Shown one piece after another: positions 56,724 to 64,000 of a stretch of DNA of 64,000 bases (its first letter is position 1; every line of letters begins with the position of its first letter). Location: the NCBI RefSeq assembly GCF_009730915.1, contig NC_052488.1:21508305-21572304 (forward strand), given 5' to 3'. The notes under the pieces are model-generated. The model saw nothing but the letters and a program-made list of their open reading frames with translations, had not been told where the DNA came from and made no database searches. The position numbers and the translations under genes are program-made. This stretch comes from Dioscorea cayenensis subsp. rotundata. Lineage: Eukaryota; Streptophyta; Magnoliopsida; Dioscoreales; Dioscoreaceae.

Positions 56724-57352
56724 TAGGGCTGTAAATGAGCCGAGCCGAGCCGAGCTTTGCCTTGTTCAAGCTTGGCTCGTTACTATTTAATCGAGCTTGA
56801 ACTCGAGCCGAGCTTTCTTCGAGCTTCATTTTTTATGTTCAAGCATGGCTCGTCACTATTTTAACCGAGCTCGAGCTCTAATCGAGTTTCTTTCGAGCTT
56901 CATGCTCGAGCTCAACTTGTTAAGAAAATTCGAAGCTTAGACTTAGCTAGCTAACTTGATTGAGGGCTTGACTATTTTTTATATTTTTATTTTTATTTAG
57001 TAAAACCTATTTAATGAATCATTATCAAGTGTGACTCAACTCGATTTGAGTTTGATTATATTAATGATTGTTACAAATAAAATTGTAAATGATAATATAA
57101 ACGAGCTTTTTAATTATACAATAAACCGGTTCTTCACAAGATTTAATGAGCGAGTTTGGTGGTGTTCAAGCTTGACTCGTTTATCTTATGAGCTCATTTT
57201 AACTTAATGAACTAGTTGACTCGAGTTTTTTTAATGAGCTTAGCCTTCAAATAGTAGTTTATAGCCCTATATGTGTAACTCAAATTGACAACAATGACAT
57301 AGTCACATATACACCTTAATATTCATATACATATATATATATATATATAATG

Positions 57353-57420
<68 letters not shown>

Positions 57421-57659
57421 GAGCTCACAATCGAGCTTATAAACGAGTTTGTTCATGAGCTTGGTCACGAGTGCATGTTCAGCGAGCCAAAAGCGAGCCG
57501 AGCTTTTTGGGTCGCTCAAGCTTGGCTCGTTTATTAATCGAGCTTGAAAATAATGTTCAAGCTTGGCTCGCTTACGATATGAAAGCTAAACACGAACGAG
57601 CCTTTTATCGAGCCGAACACCGAGCTACTCACGAACGGCTCGGCTCAAATACACCCCTA
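56724..57659. mobile_element. Non-autonomous hAT-type element with 8-bp target duplication
   Basis: 936 bp flanked by ATTTGAAT at 56716-56723 and 57660-57667. Ends: TAGGGCTGTAAATGAGCCGA on the left, and the reversed right end TAGGGGTGTATTTGAGCCGA. The interior is built from many short words of the type GAGCCGAGC, CGAGCTTG and TTCAAGCTTGGCTCG in both orientations, and includes a long TA repeat (57355-57417). No transposase. Eight-base duplications and TAGGG ends fit the hAT superfamily. Confidence 0.88.
57355..57417. repeat. TA microsatellite inside the hAT element
   Basis: About 30 TA units. Confidence 0.95.
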
Positions 57660-57669
57660 ATTTGAATTC

Positions 57670-58360
57670 CAACTATTCCATTTTCTACAAACTTAATATA
57701 AAAAAATTAGAAAAATAAACATCTCAAAATATAATTTAATTTTCATTTCTCAACATCAACAAACGGGGTTATATTTCACTTACCTTTTTTTTTATGCAAT
57801 TACTCTAGACTGAAGATATCATGTACATATTTACATGGGAATATCGGGCGCACTTTATAATTAAAAAGTGACATCTTAACTGGATCTCGTCTATTTTATC
57901 AGAAAAAAAAAACTAGAGCTCGCCTACACTAATCTAATTACTTTTAACCATTCTTTTTTTATAATTAGCCTGATTATGGCTTATTGCATTAGGCATAAAT
58001 AGAACAAAAGATAAAAACAATGTTTAGTTTTTAACTTAAAGCTTCTTTCGCTTTTGTTGTTGAGTTCGTAGTCAAAAGATCTTGAAAGTACATACATACG
58101 TAGATATAAATAATATATATAGAGAGAGATATATCCAACTTGAAGACTTTGAAAATGGCCCTTAATTTATATATGTTTTATTTAGGTTTATTTGTTATCT
58201 GCCCCCACACACACACACACGTTCATCAGACATGATGTGAAGTGCAGTTAGACAATACATAGCATGCATGCATGATTGCATGCACTTATTACATATATAT
58301 ATATAACCATAATAGCTAGACAAACCATGAAATGAGTTCAGCTCCGGAAAGCTTCATTAA
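57670..58360. other. Spacer downstream of germin-like copy 4
   Basis: AT-rich, with a CA run at 58206-58220 and TA stretches. No gene recognised. Confidence 0.45.
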
Positions 58361-59011
58361 TTAGTTAGTCCCTCCAAACATTGCCTTGAGCTTCTTCACC
58401 GCAGCATCATCAAGAAAAGTCACCTTCTTCACAATATCCGTAGGCAAGTTATTGCCAAACAGTGCAGATGCAATGATAACAATCCTAGGGTTGGCACTAC
58501 TGAAGCTAGAAATAAATTTCGCCGGGGTTCTCCCAACATTAATCTGGAAGTGCACCAAACCTTGAGGAAAAACAATTGCATCACCAGCCTGCAAAGTTTT
58601 GAAGTAAGCCTTATTATTATCTGATGATACAAATCCACACAATATTGTTCCCTGAGTGACAACAGAGAACTCATTGCCTCCTGGGTGAACGTGAGCAGGC
58701 GCTAAGCCACCAACACCGAGCTCAACATAGATGGCTGAAATATGAAGGCCATTTACAGCAGGGAACTCGGTAGCAGAGGCTAGTGAAATGGAGAGGTTGA
58801 AAGAAGGGATAGCAGTGTTGGTTGTAAGGAACTGGGACTTAATGAAGTCGTTTACGGTGACTTTAGAGACACTCTTGCAGGAATAGCCGGCCGGGCTTTC
58901 CGGCAAGGCCAAGTCTGCGACGCAGAAGTCTTGAACGGCACTGGCGTTGGATGAGTGAATCATGACAAAGGAGATCAAGAAAAAGATGAGTATATAAGAT
59001 ACAAGAGACAT
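58361..59011 (-). CDS. Germin-like protein (copy 4), most diverged member
   Basis: Intronless. From the ATG at 59011 it has 216 residues: signal peptide MSLVSYILIFFLISFVMIHS, then SSNASAVQDFCVADLALPES with the two cysteines, box 1 HVHPGGNE, box 2 FPQGLVHFQINVG, ending MFGGTN. An upstream in-frame ATG at 59083 would add 24 residues, mostly lysines from a CTT repeat. I reject it because it lies only about 10 bases downstream of the TATA box, so it should not be in the mRNA, and because it would bury the signal peptide. It is probably an older duplicate than copies 1-3. All metal ligands are kept. Confidence 0.95.
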   Translation of the reverse strand: MSLVSYILIFFLISFVMIHSSNASAVQDFCVADLALPESPAGYSCKSVSKVTVNDFIKSQFLTTNTAIPSFNLSISLASATEFPAVNGLHISAIYVELGVGGLAPAHVHPGGNEFSVVTQGTILCGFVSSDNNKAYFKTLQAGDAIVFPQGLVHFQINVGRTPAKFISSFSSANPRIVIIASALFGNNLPTDIVKKVTFLDDAAVKKLKAMFGGTN

Positions 59012-59042
59012 CTTCTTCTTCTTCTTCTTCTTCTTCTTCTTC
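59012..59042. repeat. CTT trinucleotide repeat in the leader of germin-like copy 4
   Basis: Ten CTT units (AAG/GAA on the gene strand) directly before the ATG, an untranslated-region microsatellite. Confidence 0.9.
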
Positions 59043-59091
59043 TTTGGTTTCTTACTTTCTTGTTGTGTGTTGTTGGTTATCATACGTGGGG

Positions 59092-59099
59092 TTTATATA
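59092..59099 (-). promoter_or_regulatory. TATA box of germin-like copy 4
   Basis: Minus-strand TATATAAA about 81 bases upstream of the chosen ATG. Confidence 0.6.
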
Positions 59100-59350
59100 G
59101 TGAGTGGGAAATGAGAATGTGTGTTAGTCTTGGGTTTAAAAGTCAATACTTTTACGCCATTACGGCTTTGTCTAATTATTGGTTTTGGGGGACGTTTGGA
59201 CTTTATTAGAGTGTGGCTTTTTTTCCCCCTTAATTAGTTAATTACGGCAATTGTCAACTTGAAGGCTGGGGTTAGATAGATAGAATAAACTGATAGACTT
59301 AATTATTAATTCTTTTGTTTTCTTGATATGGCAAAAACATGATGTACTTG

Positions 59351-59413
59351 TTTTTATTAAAATAGATAAATCATAATTTAAAAGAAAAAACAGAAACAGC
59401 ACGTACAGAAGAA
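59351..59413 (-). mobile_element. Very short 5'-truncated LINE tail with target duplication
   Basis: 63 bp with plus-strand AGATAAATCATAATTTAAAA. It is flanked by AAAACATGATGTACTTG (59334-59350) and AAAACATCATGCACTTG (59414-59430), 15 of 17 bases alike. Confidence 0.65.
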
Positions 59414-59439
59414 AAAACATCATGCACTTGATAAATTTT

Positions 59440-59760
59440 TATTGAAACAGATGATTAATTAATTAACTAATTAATTGCGGATGGTTTGTATAAATGTTTA
59501 AATTATTAAAATACTACAAAGTTTTGTTTTTTACACGGCCTTGAGATCCCTTAGAATTTTCAAATGAAACATGACCTGAATCATTGATGTGTAATCAGCA
59601 CGCTTCGCAAAATTTTTTTAATTTTTTTATTTGATATGAAGCAATAAGAAATATCATTTAAAATTAATAGTGGAAGACGTGTAAAAAGCTTACATAAAGG
59701 ACATGATACCAGTAAGTCAAGAGGCTATTGGTGTCATAAAAATAAATCAAAGATATGTCA
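59440..59760. other. AT-rich spacer
   Basis: Nothing recognised. Confidence 0.45.
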
Positions 59761-59764
59761 GAAA

Positions 59765-59945
59765 CAGGCACTGACCGATTAATCGGTCTAATCCGACAGG
59801 TCCAATCGGCCTAAGGCCTACCGTAATCATTGGGTGAGCCAGATCCGGGGTTCAGGACACTGCAAAACAGACGCACCAGGCCAAAACCGTCGGTTCACGG
59901 GGCAGTTCACCGGCGGCCCACCGGGTTTTATAAGTTTTTAAATAG
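59765..59945. other. GC-rich island, unclassified
   Basis: GC-rich patch with a short palindrome (ACCGATTAATCGGT) and words such as CAGTTCACCGGCGGCCCACC, followed by A/T runs. It looks like a degenerate DNA element. Possibly related in kind to 44745-44885. Confidence 0.35.
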
Positions 59946-59949
59946 ATTT

Positions 59950-60650
59950 TAAATAAATTTATAAATTTATAAAAATAATTTTAAATATAATATAAAAATA
60001 CTATAAATTAAGTGGGGTATGACTGATTTTATAGGTAATTATTATGCCTTTTCCTTGGAGCTAGCCCATATGGGACTAAATAACATTAGTGTAACACTTT
60101 TTTTTTTTTGTATCTTTTTAGTAAAGCATTTTTATCATATCAAAATTCATTGGTGGATTGGTTAGACTGGTGGTGCATGCAGTGGCGGAACCAGAAGCAA
60201 AATAAAAGGGGTGCTTATATAAAAAATTATAATTTTTTTAAAATTATTTCAATTAAAAAAAATAATTAAATTAGTTGAATGACATATTTATTGTAGTTTG
60301 GCCGATCAAATTGTTACAAAAAAAATACATTTATAATTTTTTATGAAAAATAAAATAAAAAATTAAGTGGTCAAACAATAATTTTTTTAAATATTATATA
60401 TATATATGTTATATCCTAATTAATAAATGTTTGTAATTTTTTTTTCTAATTTTTATTCTATATAAACTAATTTGTAATAAATGAAGGCTAAACAATAATT
60501 TTTTTTATATCAACTAATTTATAAAATATCTCAATAATAAATATTAATTTTGTTCCAAACACTATTTTTTAAAATTATCAATTTTACTTTGTAAAAAATT
60601 AATAATTTTTGAAAAATGAAAATAAAGATCCAATGAATTATTAATATATA
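59950..60650. other. AT-rich intergenic DNA
   Basis: No gene recognised. Confidence 0.45.
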
Positions 60651-60654
60651 TATA

Positions 60655-60658
60655 GAGA

Positions 60659-60710
<52 letters not shown>

Positions 60711-60743
60711 GCTTCCAAGTTACAACTTACAACTCCCTCCAAA

Positions 60744-60783
<40 letters not shown>

Positions 60784-60795
60784 ACACACACATAT
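60655..60795. repeat. Compound TA, GA, TA, CA microsatellites
   Basis: TA runs near 60658-60670, GA at 60672-60706, TA at 60747-60780 and CA to about 60790. Confidence 0.9.
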
Positions 60796-60821
60796 ATACA
60801 TTGTTAGGGGCCAAGGGGTGC

Positions 60822-60888
60822 CCCACTCTTTTTGGTTGCATGGAATGATGAGTTTCCCACTCTTTTTGGTTGCATGGAATGATGAGTT
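60822..60888. repeat. 34-bp perfect tandem duplication
   Basis: CCCACTCTTTTTGGTTGCAT followed by GGAATGATGAGTT occurs at 60822 and again at 60856. Confidence 0.92.
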
Positions 60889-60899
60889 CTTGAGGTAAA

Positions 60900-61715
60900 A
60901 ATCATATTGGCCACCATGGTTAATTTTTTTTAATCAAATATAATTTTTTTAAATTCAATAAATATTTTGGATAATTTCAAATAAATCACAATAATTAAAA
61001 AAATTTATTGTTATTAATTTATTTTTATTAAATACTTATTATTGAATGTTTTGATAATATTTTTAAAACCTAACATTAATTAATATAGGATTAAATTTAA
61101 ATCTCTATAAAAATTATAGATTTGATTAAAAGGATGAGGGGTGGAAATTGAAGAAATTTTATTATATATGAAATTTATTTTTCTATAAAAAGTGATTAAA
61201 TATATAAATGATAAATTTTAAAATAAAATAATAATGCTTTTTTTACCGTTGTTTAACATTTTTTATTATAATTTAGTTTTCTTTCATTAAAATATATTAT
61301 TATCACGAAGATTTATAAAAATTTATAATTAAAATATTTTTTTAAATTATGTTGGAGTAAAAAGTGTTTTATTAATTTAACAAAATTTTAAATTAATTAT
61401 TTCTTACTCTATGCATTAGAGAATATTATAATTTTAAGTTAATAATATATTTAAAAATACACAAAATTATAAAGATTTCATTAAAAAACAATAAAAATAT
61501 TGTAGAAAGGATTATGGTTTTAAAATAACATTTAGATGATTGCACACCATTGAAATTATTTTAATTCATATGATAATATTTTTCTATATAAATAATTTAG
61601 TATAAATCTTATGGATTTTGAATAATATTAATAATAGAAGTGAATAATATTTATAAAAAGATTATGATGTTGAATGAAAATTATTTTAATAATGTTTAGT
61701 AAGATTATGATCACA
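60900..61715. other. AT-rich intergenic DNA
   Basis: About 0.8 kb of very AT-rich sequence without a gene. Confidence 0.5.
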
Positions 61716-61719
61716 AGAA

Positions 61720-61900
61720 TTTATAGTTTAGTTGGTTGAAATCTTTTGGTGTAAGTAAGAGGTTTTGGGTTCCATTCTTATCAAAGTCCACTACAGTACA
61801 GTCTGATTACGGGTTTTGCTTGGTTGGTTCCGTGCTGAGTCGGGCCTAAAAGTGGCCCGTGCGGCGTGCCCCTCTAATGTCACTACGCGGTTGTGCAGGA
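61720..61900 (+). mobile_element. tRNA-derived SINE
   Basis: A box TAGTTTAGTTGG (61724-61735) and B box GGGTTCCATTC (61767-61777), 43 bases apart, followed by a GC-richer body to about 61900. The tail is not clear. Confidence 0.6.
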
Positions 61901-62039
61901 GTTTTTAAAAAACCGCCTCAATAGTCCGGTAAAATTTTTACAATAGTCGGGTAAAATTTTTATCACTGGGTCCATACAGCCAGTTTAAAATCACTCCTCT
62001 ACTTTTAAATCAAAAACAAAACACTCGCTCACACGCTCT

Positions 62040-62822
62040 CTCCCCCACTCTAACCATCTTGAGAGCTGGAGGCCCACCAACGAGCTTTGATTTGAACCGT
62101 CGGAAGTTCCACCGACGAGCTTCAGCTTCAGCTCTGCGGATGCGTCTCCTTTGGTTGTCTCTCCTTCACTTTGGCGCTCTCGGTAATCCGCAATTTTCTG
62201 GTAATTTTTGGCGCAAATTTGCCTCGTTAGATCCCTGTTTCTCGTAGTTGTTTCCGGATGTTGAATCGAGTTCCTTTTTTTCCTCTAGAGATGTTAGAGC
62301 TGAGTAGCAATGGTTGAAAGCTTGGGGAATGGTTCTTTGGTGGATCTGGGCGAGGAGGTGGAGCCGTTGCCGCGGGAGTTCGATCCGGTGGAGATCTCGT
62401 GCGGGATAAAGTCGGAGGCGAATGGGGCCATAGGAGAGAGAGATCGTTCTTTGGAGGAATGTACATACGATGTGTCTCACGATTGATAATGGGAAGGACG
62501 AGGTTACTGGCGAGAAGGTCGCTTATATGGCCGGTGTTCTAGTGAGGTATCGGAAGTTTCTTATTGAGAGAACCAAACACCATCTTGATATGTGAAATCT
62601 TTTTGTTTAGAAGCTATAAGAATCAGCTTTACATTGATGATTTGTGTGCTTGTGTATCTAGAGAGAATTTTTATTCCATTAATTGAATGGGAAATCCTTT
62701 TTGTGATTATACTTTTTTGGTAACAGGTTATCCCTATAATTTGGACTTTGATTATGGTGTTCTGGGTCAGCTGCAATATTTCTTGATTAACAACCTGGGT
62801 GATCCCTTCATTGATAGCAATT
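62040..62822 (+). pseudogene. Serine decarboxylase gene remnant (first exons)
   Basis: The PLP enzyme turns serine into ethanolamine. Here only its start is present. A leader with a plausible intron (62183-62288) precedes the ATG at 62310: MVESLGNGSLVDLGEEVEPL...REFDPVEI. The frame stops at 62486 after 58 codons. One frame over, from 62455, the conserved sequence continues as [20 protein letters not shown] and [20 protein letters not shown] to 62587. The next exon starts at 62727 after [26 protein letters not shown], then [11 protein letters not shown]. The first base of the donor after exon 1 is A (ATATGT where GTATGT is expected), and the sequence after DSN no longer matches. The frame break, lost donor and missing two-thirds of the enzyme mark it as a pseudogene, unless the other exons lie beyond the window. 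Confidence 0.8.
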
Positions 62823-62829
62823 GATTCAT

Positions 62830-64000
62830 TCTTTCATTCAATTTCTTCGTCATTCTTTTGTGCAAGATCTGACTAATTTTTCTGGTTTTCTGTTGTGATT
62901 AATCTTTTCATGAATTTGTTTTCCTTCTCTTTTGACATTGCTTTGAGTTTTTTTTTTGACTAATTTCTTGTTAAGTTTCAATTTATATCCCAATTCTACT
63001 GAAATTTTTTTCATGAATTGGTTTCCTTCTCATAAGATTTCTTTGTATGTAAATGTGATATCTTTTAGGATATTTAACTGGAATTTTTGTGGCTATTGGT
63101 TGTAACAACATCACAGTTCTTATTTTTCTCTGTTGTGATTGTTTAGATTGAATGTTTCATAGCATAACCCAATGCTATTTGGATTACTTGGTGTTGATGC
63201 AGTGAATCTATTTTTTATTTATTTTATCTTTCTTCTCACAAAGAAAGAAAATGATTGGTTTTCCTTGCATGTTGTATTACTGCAAAAATTTGGATGTCCG
63301 AGGTAGTGTCATATCAATACCAATGCCTAGTTTTAATAGTAATAGTAGTAGTAAGTAGTAAACTAGTTTGCCGTTGTTTGCTGTCTGTTGTGTTTAATGA
63401 TGTTTGGTAGGAATGATGAAGAGTTAACTTCATTTATTTAGAAGGATGATCCTACTTGCATTCAATTAATAGCATTTTGAATTCTTAACTATTCAGAAAC
63501 TTCATGATTCCTCTACCCTATTTGCATTCAATTATAAGACCCCACGAAACCAAATATTAACTAACTAGTGTCCAATGATCAAAATCCAAAAGAGGAGAGA
63601 GGAAACTCCTTAATTAACACTTTGAATTTTATTAAATTGATCATCTAAGTTGGTGGACAGAATTGCTCTTAACCAATCAATTATGGAACCCACAATCAAT
63701 TCAGATCTGGGTACATTTTCTGCTATTAATTCAAACCTTGTTTTCATGGTTCTCTTTCCTCTTCAGAAATCAATCAACAATTTTTTCCTGTAATTTCTTA
63801 ATTATATTTTCATGTAATTACTGACCTTATTATGCTTGTTAATTGATTGATTATGGTTAAAACACCCAATTAAACTTGTCCACTCTTTTAATGATCTTCT
63901 CTTTTCTTGCTGTCCCGAGTGCCACCACCTCCTCTTCTAAGCGTTCTCAAACGCCTAATAATGCCGGCCATATTGCTTGTTGCTTGGTTGATGGTTGTAA
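62830..64000. other. Intergenic or intronic DNA after the serine decarboxylase remnant
   Basis: T-rich, intron-like sequence. I found none of the remaining serine decarboxylase exons (for example the stretch around GVHSRQFEVG) and no other gene. Confidence 0.45.

Noticed and set aside
56720-57660. GAGCCGAGC-rich region as a CpG island or promoter
   Set aside because: Terminal repeats and an 8-bp target duplication show it to be a hAT element.
59012-59083. N-terminal extension of germin-like copy 4 with a lysine run
   Set aside because: Its ATG is too close to the TATA box and the run is a translated CTT microsatellite.

Overview
The window is nuclear DNA of a flowering plant. It has spliced genes with GT-AG and occasional GC-AG introns, TATA-box promoters, plant-only families (PPR proteins, ABP19-type germin-like proteins, plant O-fucosyltransferase relatives), and transposons typical of plants. 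Several first exons are very GC-rich and fall off sharply toward the 3' end (PPR gene, O-fucosyltransferase-like gene, serine decarboxylase remnant). That leans toward a monocot, but I cannot name the species. A run of exactly 1000 N (37045-38044) is a scaffold gap.

Layout. 1-6308: a broken Ty1/copia LTR element whose left LTR is cut by the window edge. 7632-9267: a P-class PPR gene. 10053-10373: a small three-helix membrane protein. 10485-10745: a relic of the 3' end of the GPI-protein gene found at 19 kb, split by a SINE fragment. 10826-11532: a possible unrecognised gene. 12043-18621: a full-length but inactive L1-type LINE on the minus strand with a 15-bp target duplication. 19140-21034: a GPI-anchored protein gene. 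23984-27980: a nine-exon O-fucosyltransferase-like glycosyltransferase. 28893-31136: the Hippo-pathway adaptor MOB1, convergent with it. 32627-33533: a Mutator-like element with a 10-bp target duplication. 34041-35672: a six-exon receptor-like cytoplasmic kinase. 39770-59011: a germin-like gene cluster with four genes, all on the minus strand, plus a 5' fragment. The cluster is heavily invaded by transposons: a MITE in a TA repeat, a second L1 LINE, a long-TIR element, a hAT element, and short LINE tails and SINEs. 62040-62822: a broken serine decarboxylase gene.

How the parts relate. The germin-like genes arose by tandem duplication: coding parts, TATA boxes and 3' flanks are all shared. One of them, at 53186-53785, has lost its original ATG (now ACG) and with it most of its signal peptide. 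Short LINE tails in both orientations share a hairpin-forming 3' end (GTGGTTTATCCAC), also found on both long LINEs, so one recognition signal may have seeded much of the repeat content. Three host genes (PPR, GPI protein, MOB1) each carry exactly one extra base at a short homopolymer in an otherwise conserved exon. This looks more like consensus error than gene death and should be settled before these genes are called pseudogenes. I found no CRISPR array, operon, rRNA or tRNA gene, and nothing I would confidently call a new biological system.
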